DNA of 13,062 nt from Scybalousia_A sp964639765 (GCA_964639765.1 CAZXEN010000040.1:1-13062); one strand, 5' to 3'. Shown: positions 1 through 8,504, counted from the stretch's first letter. Notes: generated by a model from the letters alone, not told the origin. Numbers and translations: made by a program.

Positions 1-126
1 GATGGTGGAGTCAATACACAGAATGCTTCTCTTTTGTATGAGGCAGGTGCAGATGTTTTGGTAGCAGGCAGTGCTGTTTTCTCTTCTGCCAATCCTGTTG
101 AAACGATTGATTTATTAAAACGATAA
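1..126 (+). CDS. rpe: Ribulose-phosphate 3-epimerase, C-terminal fragment (5' end outside window)
   Basis: The open frame runs from base 1 to a TAA at 124-126 and encodes the last 41 residues of the protein. They begin DGGVNTQNA and continue through GADVLVAGSAVF, the final phosphate-binding part of the TIM barrel in ribulose-phosphate 3-epimerases. The enzyme interconverts ribulose 5-phosphate and xylulose 5-phosphate in the cytoplasmic pentose phosphate pathway. The start codon and most catalytic residues lie upstream of the window, so intactness cannot be judged. The next gene begins only 7 bp after the stop, which suggests co-transcription. The fragment is short, but the DGGV and AGSAVF segments are characteristic of the family; a related TIM-barrel epimerase such as allulose-phosphate epimerase is the main alternative. 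Confidence 0.85.
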   Translation, partial: DGGVNTQNASLLYEAGADVLVAGSAVFSSANPVETIDLLKR

Positions 127-133
127 GAACTTT

Positions 134-865
134 ATGGGTTGGTTATTCGGTAAAAAAAGGGAAGCAGATATTTCTTGGTTGCATACGGATATACATTCTC
201 ATGTTGTTCCGGGTATTGATGATGGAGCGGGAACGATGAAAGATTCCTTGCGATTGGTAAGAGAGATGTATAATTTTGGTTACCGCAAGATGATAGTTAC
301 TCCACATGTCCGCTATGGTTCCTTTGAAAACGACACGGATACCTTTGACCGCCGATTGGAGCAGTTGGAAGAGGCTGTGGCTGGTGAAGGTATAGACATG
401 ACTTTTGCTATTGGGGCGGAACATACGATGGACGAACACTTCAGGGAGTTGGTAAAGATAGACAAGCTAAAGAGTTTCAATGACGGCTATCTGCTGATAG
501 AGTTTCCTTTTCATACATTTCCTGCACATTGGAAGGAGTTGATTTTTGATTTACAGATTGCCGGTTATAAGCTTATACTTGCTCATCCTGAACGTTATGT
601 TGCTTTCTTGCCTTTCAATCAAAAATCCATTGAAGAGCTGAAAGACCGCAATATTATCTTTCAGATGAATATTACTTCGCTTGCCGGCTTTTATGGTCCT
701 GCTGTAAAGAAATTTGCACGCTATCTGGTTGAGCATGATTATATAGAACTTCTTGGAACAGACCTGCATAATCTTCGCCATATAGAATATTTGAGACAAT
801 CTTTTCACAATAAGGATGTCTGCAACTTGATAGACAGCGGTGCATTGATTAATAATAAATTTTAG
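134..865 (+). CDS. PHP-family tyrosine-protein phosphatase, CpsB/YwqE type
   Basis: This 243-residue protein has the metal-binding pattern of the PHP-fold, Mn-dependent tyrosine phosphatases CpsB/CapC/YwqE. H21-S-H23 is followed by the family hallmark GIDDGA (27-32), then TPH (H58), GAEH (E96), AHPERY (H151) and GTDLH (D210, H212). Length matches the family (about 240-255 residues), and there is no signal peptide or TM segment, so it should be cytoplasmic. Known family members dephosphorylate bacterial tyrosine kinases that control capsule or exopolysaccharide export. No kinase or polysaccharide cluster is visible here; the neighbours are rpe and purB. The start follows rpe by 7 bp with no clear Shine-Dalgarno, as is usual in Bacteroidota. 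The family call is firm, the physiological substrate unknown. Confidence 0.88.
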   Translation: MGWLFGKKREADISWLHTDIHSHVVPGIDDGAGTMKDSLRLVREMYNFGYRKMIVTPHVRYGSFENDTDTFDRRLEQLEEAVAGEGIDMTFAIGAEHTMDEHFRELVKIDKLKSFNDGYLLIEFPFHTFPAHWKELIFDLQIAGYKLILAHPERYVAFLPFNQKSIEELKDRNIIFQMNITSLAGFYGPAVKKFARYLVEHDYIELLGTDLHNLRHIEYLRQSFHNKDVCNLIDSGALINNKF

Positions 866-890
866 GTTAAAGAATATAAAAACAATAATC

Positions 891-2237
891 ATGAACAGTT
901 TGTTAGCAATCAGTCCCATTGACGGGAGATACAGAAATAAAGTAGAGAAGCTTGAGAGCTATTTTTCGGAAAAAGCCCTTATACAATACAGGGTCAGGAT
1001 AGAGATAGAATACTTTATAGCCTTGTGTAATATTCCTTTGGAAGCATTAAAGGATTTCGACAAGGATAACTTTGAGAATCTGAGGGATATCTACAGAAAC
1101 TTCTCTGTGGAAGATGCACAAAGGATAAAAGATATAGAGAAGGTAACGAACCACGATGTAAAAGCAGTGGAATACTTTATCAAAGAAAAGTTTGACGCCC
1201 TGAATCTTTCAAAGCACAAGGAATATATACATTTCGGTCTTACATCTCAAGACATAAACAATACATCTGTTCCTCTTTCGCTGAAAGACTGCAACGATGA
1301 GGTTCTTCTTCCTGTGTTGGATGAGGTCATTGACTTGATTAATTCAAAAGCAGTTGAATGGAAAGACGTTCCTATGCTTGCTCATACTCATGGACAGCCT
1401 GCCTCCCCCACATGTTTAGGAAAAGAGATAAAAGTTTTTGCTTATAGGCTGGAGAAACAGCTTGCATATTTTTCATTTATTCCTTTTTCTGCCAAATTTG
1501 GAGGAGCAACCGGCAACTTCAATGCTCACAATATAGCTTTTCCTGATATAGACTGGAGGGATTTTGCAGACGAGTTTGTCTCTTCTTTGGGATTGGAGCG
1601 TGATTTGTTTACAACCCAGATAGAGAACTACGACAATCTTGCTGCATATTTTGACAATCTCAGAAGAATAAATACAATACTTATTGACTTCTGCAGGGAT
1701 ATTTGGCTATATATTTCCATGGAATACTTCAAACAAAAAATAAAACAAGGAGAAGTAGGTTCTTCTGCAATGCCGCACAAAGTCAATCCTATTGATTTTG
1801 AGAATGCAGAAGGCAATCTTGGAATGGCTAATGCTATTCTTACTCATCTGAGTATGAAAATGCCTGTTTCCCGTCTGCAAAGAGATTTGACTGACAGCAC
1901 TGTTTCAAGAAACATAGGCGTTCCTTTGGCTCATACCCTGATTGCTTTAGATTCCATAAAGAAAGGAGTAAACAAGCTTATACTTAATGAACCTGCTTTG
2001 GAAGAAGACTTAGAAAACAACTGGGCTGTTGTTGCTGAAGGATTACAAACTATACTTAGAAGCATAGATTATCCAAATCCTTACGAAACTCTTAAACAGC
2101 TGACCCGTAAGAATACAAAAATGAACAGACAGATTATACATGAATTTATAGATACTTTGGACGTAAGCGATGAAATAAAAGAACGGATGAAACAAATCAC
2201 TCCTCATAACTATATAGGAATATATCCTGAAATATAA
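891..2237 (+). CDS. purB: Adenylosuccinate lyase
   Basis: PurB performs two beta-eliminations of fumarate: SAICAR to AICAR in de novo purine synthesis, and adenylosuccinate to AMP. The 448-residue product is close in length to the E. coli enzyme (456) and resembles that subtype throughout. It starts with AISPIDGRYRNKV (6-18) and has TNHDVKAVEYF and the THGQP box (166-170), where H167 corresponds to the general acid. The flexible signature loop GSSAMPHKVNPIDFENAEGN begins at G290, with S291 matching the catalytic serine. PVSRLQRDLTDSTVSRN and a C-terminal LTR segment are also present. The gene looks intact. It lies 25 bp after the phosphatase gene and its stop is 1 bp before the ATG of the ABC transporter gene, so all are probably in one operon. 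Confidence 0.97.
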   Translation: MNSLLAISPIDGRYRNKVEKLESYFSEKALIQYRVRIEIEYFIALCNIPLEALKDFDKDNFENLRDIYRNFSVEDAQRIKDIEKVTNHDVKAVEYFIKEKFDALNLSKHKEYIHFGLTSQDINNTSVPLSLKDCNDEVLLPVLDEVIDLINSKAVEWKDVPMLAHTHGQPASPTCLGKEIKVFAYRLEKQLAYFSFIPFSAKFGGATGNFNAHNIAFPDIDWRDFADEFVSSLGLERDLFTTQIENYDNLAAYFDNLRRINTILIDFCRDIWLYISMEYFKQKIKQGEVGSSAMPHKVNPIDFENAEGNLGMANAILTHLSMKMPVSRLQRDLTDSTVSRNIGVPLAHTLIALDSIKKGVNKLILNEPALEEDLENNWAVVAEGLQTILRSIDYPNPYETLKQLTRKNTKMNRQIIHEFIDTLDVSDEIKERMKQITPHNYIGIYPEI

Positions 2238-2238
2238 C

Positions 2239-4035
2239 ATGACCAAAAGAGAAAGAAACTTCATATTCAGAAACCTTAATCCATATATATTAAGATATAT
2301 GGCTTATGTATTGTTGGTTGTATTGATGAGTTTCTTTTCAATATGTTCCATTCTTTCCCTGAATAACTTCCTACAGATACTTTTTGTAGAAAACTCTTCA
2401 TCGCCTGCTACGGAACTGGACAAACTTTTGGAAAGCATCTATTCCTATTTTCTTGTCTTTGGCAAACAGAAAGCTCTTGTATATTTCACCATCATTATTC
2501 TTCTAATCTATTTCTTAAAAGACCTTTTTGAATGGTTGGCAGAATATTATATGGGGTGTACTCGCAACAAAATAACAAGAAACATACGCAACTCTCTTTT
2601 TGAATGTTTCATTACAAGAGACATATCTTTCTTCACCAGACACAAGAAAGGGGATTTGTTGTCAAGGATTTCCTCCGACGTGATAGAATATGATGAAACG
2701 GTATTAAAGTCCATAGCCACCATTATCAATTCTGTGGTGGTTGTGGCCTTGTATCTTGGCATTCTTTTCTATATTGAATGGAAGCTGACACTTGCTACCA
2801 TCGTTCTGTTTCCTGTTGTCATTATCACAACTTCAGCTCTTTCCCATAAACTAAAATCAAATTCCAAACGTCTGCAGAAGACCAACGGCGTGATAGTTTC
2901 GGTTATTGAGCAGACAATCGGCGGTTTAAGAATAATAAAATCCCTTACTGCAATAGAATATGTCAACAAATCCTTCAAGAAGATAAACAACGACTTCACC
3001 GTTTTAAGAAACAAGGTCTATAGGAGAATAGAATTTGCATCGCCTCTAAGTGAAGTTCTGTCCTCTGTTGTTGTTGCGGTCATTCTTCTTTTAGGCTGCA
3101 ACGAGGTATTATCAGATGGCGGACTTACAAGCACCATGTTCATCGTCTATCTTATACTTTTCATTCTTATAATAAAACCTGCCAAAGATGCTTCAACAGC
3201 TTTCTACAAGATAAAAAAAGGCACTGCTTCCATAGACAGGATTGTTGAAATAGAAGATATAGAAAACACAATAAAAGAACCTTTGCATTCCAAGGAATTT
3301 CCAAAGCTGTCAAAAGGTATTACTTTCCGCAATGTGTCTTTTTCATACGAAAAGGATGTTCCTGTACTGAAGAACATAAACTGTGTGTTTGAGAAAGGCA
3401 AAACCACTGCTATTGTAGGCCCGTCAGGCTCTGGAAAGACAACAATGATAGATTTGATAGAGAAGTTCTATCTGCTGGACTCGGGAGACATACTTTTTGA
3501 TGACATTTCCATAAAAGACATTCATTCTTCCAAAATCAGAGAGAATATATCCATTGTCGGACAGGAGACTATCCTTGTCAATGACAGCGTAAGGAACAAC
3601 ATCTCTTTTGGAAACGAAAACTATTCCTTGGAACAGATACACAAAGCGGCTCAAATCTCCAACGCAGAAGAGTTTATCCTTACCTTGCCAGAACAATATG
3701 AAACCAACATCGGAGACAAAGGCGACAAACTGTCCGGAGGTCAAAAACAGAGAATTGCCATTGCCCGTGCTGTGCTGAGAAATTCAGACATACTGATATT
3801 GGACGAAGCAACTTCTGCCTTGGACAACAAGAGCGAAGTATTGGTTCAGGAGGCTTTGGATAATATTGCAAAGAACCGCACCGTGATAGTTATAGCCCAC
3901 AGACTATCTACAATAAAGAACGCAGACAAAATTCTTGTCTTGGAACAAGGAGAAATAAAAGAGGAGGGCACTCATCAGGAACTGTACGACAAACGAGGAT
4001 TGTATTACAATCTATGTACGATGCAGGAATTGTAA
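2239..4035 (+). CDS. MsbA-like ABC half-transporter (fused permease and ATPase)
   Basis: This 598-residue half-transporter would act as a homodimer in the inner membrane. The N-terminal half holds about six hydrophobic segments (roughly 17-40, 75-95, 155-175, 178-200, 265-288 and 295-315), the type I exporter fold. The C-terminal nucleotide-binding domain is complete: Walker A GPSGSGKT 394-401, Q-loop Q442, signature LSGGQ 498-502, Walker B ILILDE 518-523 followed by ATSALD, and switch histidine H554. It resembles MsbA and the many Bacteroidota lipid or peptide exporters. The substrate cannot be read from sequence; lipid A-core flipping is possible but unproven. Its ATG lies 1 bp after the purB stop, suggesting translational coupling. 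Transcription probably ends at the hairpin at 4093-4132. Confidence 0.9.
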   Translation: MTKRERNFIFRNLNPYILRYMAYVLLVVLMSFFSICSILSLNNFLQILFVENSSSPATELDKLLESIYSYFLVFGKQKALVYFTIIILLIYFLKDLFEWLAEYYMGCTRNKITRNIRNSLFECFITRDISFFTRHKKGDLLSRISSDVIEYDETVLKSIATIINSVVVVALYLGILFYIEWKLTLATIVLFPVVIITTSALSHKLKSNSKRLQKTNGVIVSVIEQTIGGLRIIKSLTAIEYVNKSFKKINNDFTVLRNKVYRRIEFASPLSEVLSSVVVAVILLLGCNEVLSDGGLTSTMFIVYLILFILIIKPAKDASTAFYKIKKGTASIDRIVEIEDIENTIKEPLHSKEFPKLSKGITFRNVSFSYEKDVPVLKNINCVFEKGKTTAIVGPSGSGKTTMIDLIEKFYLLDSGDILFDDISIKDIHSSKIRENISIVGQETILVNDSVRNNISFGNENYSLEQIHKAAQISNAEEFILTLPEQYETNIGDKGDKLSGGQKQRIAIARAVLRNSDILILDEATSALDNKSEVLVQEALDNIAKNRTVIVIAHRLSTIKNADKILVLEQGEIKEEGTHQELYDKRGLYYNLCTMQEL

Positions 4036-4092
4036 GTTTGTTTTGTAAATCATTGTATAAGAACATATAATCCCAAAAGCAGCAAACATAAA

Positions 4093-4132
4093 AAAAACTC
4101 TTGCCTTTTGAGTTTGAAAAGCAAGGGTTTTT
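4093..4132. terminator. Bidirectional intrinsic terminator between convergent genes
   Basis: Arms 4093-4109 and 4117-4132 form a stem of the form AAAAACTCTTGCCTTTT / AAAAGCAAGGGTTTTT around a 7-nt loop (4110-4116), with one G-U-type pair and one bulged C. A-tracts on the left arm and T-tracts on the right give a U-run on either strand. It lies between the ABC transporter stop (4035) and the YbeY stop (4163), which converge, so it can terminate both units. Confidence 0.75.
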
Positions 4133-4162
4133 ATGCTGAAATGTCGTTTTTTGCAAATAAAA

Positions 4163-4582
4163 TCAAGAGTTTTTATACAGGAGCAAAGCCTTGTTTTCTT
4201 TAGTCCTCATCTGTTTCTTTTCTTTGTCTGTATGATCCTGCTGGCCTAAAAGATGCAGCACTCCATGAATAATAACCCTATGCAGTTCTTCTTCAAAGGA
4301 GACATTAAACTCTGTTGCATTGTCTCTCACTCTGTCTGTGGAAATAAAAATATCTCCGCTTATTCTGTCTTTCTCAACATAGTCAAAGGTGATAATATCT
4401 GTATAGAAATCATGTTTAAGATATTGTCTGTTGACCTCCAATATCCTTTCATCAGAACAGAAAATATATGATATATCCCCTACTCTGCTGCCGTCGTTTT
4501 CTATGACTTGTTTTATCCAACGCTTGATTTTCAGACGGTCTTTCAGGTTAAAAGAATTGTCAAAGTTGAAACTTACTGCCAT
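4163..4582 (-). CDS. ybeY: Endoribonuclease YbeY (16S rRNA 3' maturation and ribosome quality control)
   Basis: YbeY is a small zinc-dependent RNase needed for 16S rRNA 3'-end maturation and late ribosome quality control. I place the start at the ATG at 4582 (139 residues, MAVSFNF...); the frame could extend to a TTG at 4588, but that is a weaker start. The typical blocks are present: YIFCSDERILEVNRQYL, TDIITFDY, SGDIFIS and the metal site HGVLHLLGQQDH (106-117 from the ATG). H106 and H110 are the first two zinc ligands. The third position is shifted by one residue relative to the classic HGxLHLxGxDH, as a QQ replaces a single residue before DH. The overall wording is the Bacteroidota form. 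It follows the upstream small gene by about 9 bp and is the last gene of the DUF4175 operon. Confidence 0.93.
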   Translation of the reverse strand: MAVSFNFDNSFNLKDRLKIKRWIKQVIENDGSRVGDISYIFCSDERILEVNRQYLKHDFYTDIITFDYVEKDRISGDIFISTDRVRDNATEFNVSFEEELHRVIIHGVLHLLGQQDHTDKEKKQMRTKENKALLLYKNS

Positions 4583-4591
4583 TTGCAAATA

Positions 4592-5023
4592 CTATTTGGT
4601 AAAGAGTTTAACTGTTGTATGGGAATAGGCGTTTATAAGCTCCTTCCTTTTGGCTACAAGTTCTTCATCCACACCATTTACATAGAAAATCAAATCCACA
4701 CTGCTACCGTCTTCACTTACATCCAGCTCATCTGTCAATGTTTCTACAAGAAACAGGGAATCTTTTTCCATAGAGTCTGTTGTCTGATTAAGGACAGCAA
4801 AGGTTTCTTTCTCCTTGCCTGCAACGGTAAAGCAGACTCCACCTATACATTTCTCAAAACCAAGAGTGACATCACCGTCTGTCATATTCATCACCGTACT
4901 TACAGCAACCGATATACTGCCGAAGTAGTTATGCAAATGATTGTCTGCACATATACCTTCAATAAATTCTTCTACACGAAGATAGTCATTATTTTTTAGT
5001 TCCAAAGTATCTTTTTTCATCAT
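4592..5023 (-). CDS. Small protein resembling RsbW-type anti-sigma/HATPase fold, ATP motifs degenerate
   Basis: I chose the ATG pair at 5023/5020 because an AAAGGTG sits just upstream; the second ATG is 5 nt from it. This gives about 143 residues. The frame extends to another ATG at 5071, but that would overlap the upstream gene by 29 bp. The C-terminal part, LFLVETLTDELDVSEDGSSV then DLIFYV, closely resembles the last helix and strand of RsbW/SpoIIAB-type serine kinases (pattern LxLMExLxDEVxV...). Before it comes a helix (ISVAVSTVMNM) and a strand pair (DVTLGFEK, GVCFTVAGK) in the order expected for that HATPase fold. The usual N-box Glu/Asn and the DxG of the G1 box are not recognisable, so ATP binding is doubtful. 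No TM segment is seen, so it should be cytoplasmic. The fold call is from memory of the family, not a search. It lies between the DUF4175-type gene and ybeY in one operon. Confidence 0.7.
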   Translation of the reverse strand: MMKKDTLELKNNDYLRVEEFIEGICADNHLHNYFGSISVAVSTVMNMTDGDVTLGFEKCIGGVCFTVAGKEKETFAVLNQTTDSMEKDSLFLVETLTDELDVSEDGSSVDLIFYVNGVDEELVAKRKELINAYSHTTVKLFTK

Positions 5024-5042
5024 AACACCTTTATACGTAAAT

Positions 5043-8000
5043 TCATCGTTCAAAGTTATAAAAATATTCATTTATTTTGGCTTTATAATATGAAGAATAT
5101 ACAGGAGGAATTTCTTTAAACAGTTCCATATCTCTATTCTTCAGACGTTTAAAAGCTTCAAAATTTTTATTTTCTTCCTGTTTTTTATCTACGCCTACAG
5201 TAGATTTTCGCTCATTGTCCTTATCTCTTTTCTTTTCTGCACGCTCGCTTTCAAGCATACGTGTAAGTATTTCGTTCTGTCTTTTAATTGTATTGGCATT
5301 TATCCGTTTATTCACTATATCTTTCTCTGTTTCTTCCATATTCTTCAAGACTTTGTTCATTCCTCCCACAGCTTTTCCCTCTTGGTTTTTCATTTCCTGA
5401 AGATACTCTTCCATCATCTTACGTATCATCTCCTGCTGTGCCGCAGCCTTGGCAAGTTTTTCGTTCAACTGCTTACCTTCTCCTATCTTGTGTGGCTTGT
5501 TTCCCTGTTTCTCAAGTTCTTTTTGCAGACGCTGTATCTCTTTGTTCAAGGCTTCCTGCATCTGTTTCATATCCTTTATACTTTTCATGCTTTGTTTCCC
5601 TCCTGAAGAAGATGGATTGTTGCACTGCTGGTTGGCTTTTCCGCTTTTATTCTTTGACTGTCTTTGCTGTTTGTTCATATTCTCAAGACTCTCTGCCAAA
5701 AGTAATGCGAGATTGTTCATGGAAGTCATAGCATATTGTTGGGAAGAAGAAGCCTGGGTATTGTGCATTGTAGTATAGTAGCTCTGATTAAATTTCAGCA
5801 ACTTGTCAAGAGAAGAATTGATATTATCTATTACTTTGTAGGTCTCCTCATGGATTGTATTGCTGACCTGTGGCTGTCTTTTGCTTATATTGTACAAAGA
5901 ATCGGAAACATCTTTCATACTTTCTTTTATGATGTTTTGTCTGTTGATGATATTTTGATAAGACGGGTCATTGACAGCTGTTTTTTGAGTGGAATAAATC
6001 AAGGATTCCTCTTCCTTTGACAGGGTTACAAGATTCTTTAGTATCTGTCTTACATTATCTATATCCTCTGCAAGTTGTTCGTCCTGACTTTCTTCCATTT
6101 CCTTCTCCATTTTGTCAGCCATTTCCTGCATTTGCTTTGAAGCGTTGTTCTGTTGTCTTGAAGCCTCTTTGTTTTTGTTATTGTCTATCTTGTTTTTTGC
6201 GTCCTGCAAGTCTTTGTTGATTGCATTCTCCTTGTCATTTTCTCTCTTGAACTTGAACGGATCGTCAAGGTCTGCATTTTTTTTCTGGACGTCGTTCATT
6301 TTCTTCTGCAAATCCTTGAATTCCTTATTTATTTCTTCCTGTTTTTTTGAGAGTTCCTGTTTATCGGACTTTTTGTTCAATGTCTCTTTTGCAAGTGCCT
6401 CCTGTTTCTTGGCAAGTTCCTTGAGTCTATCCACTACGTCATTGATATTCTTTTCAACATCCAGACGTTTATACAGTTCAAGGTTCTTGTCCAGCTGTTT
6501 TGACAACTCTTCATTCTTCATCTGCAAATCCTTAAAGTTCTCATTCATTTTATCCTTGTCAAGGTTTTGCTTGGTAAGCTGTTCTATCTGCTTCATAAGG
6601 TCGTTGAGTTCCTTGTTCTCCAAGTCCTTGAAGAGTTTTTCTATCTCCATCTGTTTTTTCAGCAAATCCTCATCAACATTACTGTTGAACTTCTCCTCCA
6701 ATGATGTGTTTTCCCTTATCTTCTCCTCTATATTCTTGATATTATCCCTTATCTTGGCTTGTCTGTTCTTGAGATTCTCAAGTTCCTGCTTATCCTTCCA
6801 CGAAAGCTCTTTGTTCTCTGTCAGACGTTTTGTAAGCTCATTGATTTTCTTCTGCAGTTCCTTGAGTTCTTTTATGGCTTTATCGGCTTCTTTGCCAATA
6901 TCCTTGGTATTGTCTTCCACTTTCTGCTCCACTTCCTTGCTGTCCAGGATTGCTATATTGAAACTCTGGCTTCTTGTACTCTTTGCTCCGTGAATGCCGT
7001 CATTATCCCAGACTTCAAAGTAATATTCTATCTTGTCTCCAGCATTTATCCTGTATTCATTCAAATCAAACAAATAGTAAAATTCCTGAGCATTCTCTTT
7101 TGTGGTTACAGGTAAGGACTTTTTGCTGTCAAGACTGGTATTCCCATTGGAAGAAGTAACCTTCACATGAAAATCAAGACGAGTAAAGCCATAATCATCT
7201 TTTATCTGTCCTCTAAAATAAACTTTTTCTGCCAAATCACTTTCTTTTTCCTCTATAACTGCTATCTGTGGCCGCTCATCTTTCACAGTATTGACAAAAA
7301 ATGCCAGGCTGTCTTCAGAAAGAGTATAGTTGTTTTTCATCTTTATGCTGACATTCTGCGAAGAAAGGTAACGGACTGAATAAGATGCAATATCTTTCAA
7401 GGCAGAAAGCCTTACTGTTTTGTCATTGCTCTTAAACAATATCTCTTTGGTATCCTTGCTGCGTATTGTCCAATTGATTTGTGTCCCCTCCGGAACGGTA
7501 ATATCTGTAACATTCTGCAAGGTTTCCGCTTTCAAACGTGTGTAGGACGGATAGACTATCTCGGCTTTCAGGTCAGTAAGCACAGGTTTTGGATCTACTT
7601 TTATGGTATATATCCTGCTTTTTACTCCTGCTGCTTCAAACTGCACCAATGTTGTCTTCTGTATTTGGGAAACGGTATAAAGAAAATGCCGTTTGTCTTT
7701 CTTTTTCATCTCAAGACTCTGTCCGTTTATCAGTACATTCACTTGGTCTGGCAGCATTTCTCCCTCAACACTCAGGTTTATATCAACATCATTGTGCTGT
7801 ATTGCCTTTACATTCTCGTCAAATACAAACCTGAACGGAGCTGGTTTTTCATAAAACACGCTATGGTTGATGTATCTTGTTGCAGGTTCTGAAAACAGTT
7901 TTGGAAAACACAGGAACAATACGGCAATGCCTGCAAAAACTCCGACAAGTATTTTAGTATATCTTACGGTCTTGCTCCTGTCTATTGCCTTATAGAATGG

Positions 8001-8429
8001 TATGGGAGAAAGTGAAAGTGTTTTTTGCTCTATGGCAGCAACAAGAAGGGAGTTGTTTTTCTTTGTTTCTTGGTCTGCCTCTGCCAATTCCTGTAGTTCC
8101 AAGAGATTAAGTAGCTTATCCTTTATTTCCACAAAGTGGTTGCCGATGATTTTCGCTGCCTGTTTATGCGAAATCGTCCTGCCTATGGAGAATATCTTGG
8201 CAAGCGGAATAAATACCCAGACAAACAAAACAGCCAATGCAACAAAAATATAGGAATAAAAAACGACGGTACGCACCATCTGACTGTTCCAGCCGAAGTA
8301 CTCCACCAATGCAAGAACAACAAAAAAGACTATCAGCAACAGAAGCGAATAGACCAAACCCCTTATTACAAGGTTTTTGTAATAGGAGCGTATAAAGTCA
8401 TTCAGCTTATTGATTATATTGTTGCTCAT
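5043..8429 (-). CDS. DUF4175-type giant membrane-anchored coiled-coil protein
   Basis: This 1128-residue protein starts at the ATG at 8429; a TTG three bases upstream extends the frame, but the ATG is preceded by a GGGGAA. Visible layout: basic N-terminus; TM1 about 24-43 and TM2 about 53-76; a Lys/Glu-rich soluble segment about 80-155; TM3 about 158-177; a beta-rich region about 185-490; then a very long Lys/Glu/Gln/Asn-rich helical region to near the C-terminus, with heptad-like stretches such as KAIKELKELQKKINELTK. By the positive-inside rule the N-terminus and the TM2-TM3 loop are cytoplasmic and the roughly 950-residue remainder periplasmic. The N-terminal pattern and size match the Bacteroidota DUF4175 family, which has no established function to my knowledge. 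It heads the operon with the small HATPase-like protein and ybeY, and has a good promoter just upstream. Confidence 0.85.
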   Translation of the reverse strand: MSNNIINKLNDFIRSYYKNLVIRGLVYSLLLLIVFFVVLALVEYFGWNSQMVRTVVFYSYIFVALAVLFVWVFIPLAKIFSIGRTISHKQAAKIIGNHFVEIKDKLLNLLELQELAEADQETKKNNSLLVAAIEQKTLSLSPIPFYKAIDRSKTVRYTKILVGVFAGIAVLFLCFPKLFSEPATRYINHSVFYEKPAPFRFVFDENVKAIQHNDVDINLSVEGEMLPDQVNVLINGQSLEMKKKDKRHFLYTVSQIQKTTLVQFEAAGVKSRIYTIKVDPKPVLTDLKAEIVYPSYTRLKAETLQNVTDITVPEGTQINWTIRSKDTKEILFKSNDKTVRLSALKDIASYSVRYLSSQNVSIKMKNNYTLSEDSLAFFVNTVKDERPQIAVIEEKESDLAEKVYFRGQIKDDYGFTRLDFHVKVTSSNGNTSLDSKKSLPVTTKENAQEFYYLFDLNEYRINAGDKIEYYFEVWDNDGIHGAKSTRSQSFNIAILDSKEVEQKVEDNTKDIGKEADKAIKELKELQKKINELTKRLTENKELSWKDKQELENLKNRQAKIRDNIKNIEEKIRENTSLEEKFNSNVDEDLLKKQMEIEKLFKDLENKELNDLMKQIEQLTKQNLDKDKMNENFKDLQMKNEELSKQLDKNLELYKRLDVEKNINDVVDRLKELAKKQEALAKETLNKKSDKQELSKKQEEINKEFKDLQKKMNDVQKKNADLDDPFKFKRENDKENAINKDLQDAKNKIDNNKNKEASRQQNNASKQMQEMADKMEKEMEESQDEQLAEDIDNVRQILKNLVTLSKEEESLIYSTQKTAVNDPSYQNIINRQNIIKESMKDVSDSLYNISKRQPQVSNTIHEETYKVIDNINSSLDKLLKFNQSYYTTMHNTQASSSQQYAMTSMNNLALLLAESLENMNKQQRQSKNKSGKANQQCNNPSSSGGKQSMKSIKDMKQMQEALNKEIQRLQKELEKQGNKPHKIGEGKQLNEKLAKAAAQQEMIRKMMEEYLQEMKNQEGKAVGGMNKVLKNMEETEKDIVNKRINANTIKRQNEILTRMLESERAEKKRDKDNERKSTVGVDKKQEENKNFEAFKRLKNRDMELFKEIPPVYSSYYKAKINEYFYNFER

Positions 8430-8454
8430 CAACTGTTCCCCATATTATTAACTG

Positions 8455-8484
8455 CAAAATTACAAAAAAAATCTTAACCACAAA
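8455..8484 (-). promoter_or_regulatory. Bacteroidota-type promoter for the DUF4175-ybeY operon
   Basis: Read on the minus strand, TTTG at 8484-8481 is followed after 18 bases by TAATTTTG at 8462-8455. This matches the -33 TTTG / -7 TAnnTTTG consensus of the primary Bacteroidota sigma factor, with a slightly short spacer. Transcription would start near 8448, giving a leader of roughly 20 nt before the ATG at 8429. Confidence 0.7.
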
Positions 8485-8504
8485 AAATAAGGTTTCCTAT
8501 CTAC

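Noticed and set aside
4508..4999. A 163-codon plus-strand frame over ybeY and the small upstream gene
   Set aside because: It spans two minus-strand genes with better evidence (YbeY motifs, ribosome-binding site) and has a Cys/Phe/Tyr-rich translation typical of antisense.
6112..6993. A 293-codon open frame on the plus strand, rich in Ser, Phe and Leu
   Set aside because: It is antisense to the Lys/Glu-rich coiled coil of the DUF4175-type gene; such codons read as Ser/Phe/Leu on the other strand and lack stops. There is no start context or family resemblance.
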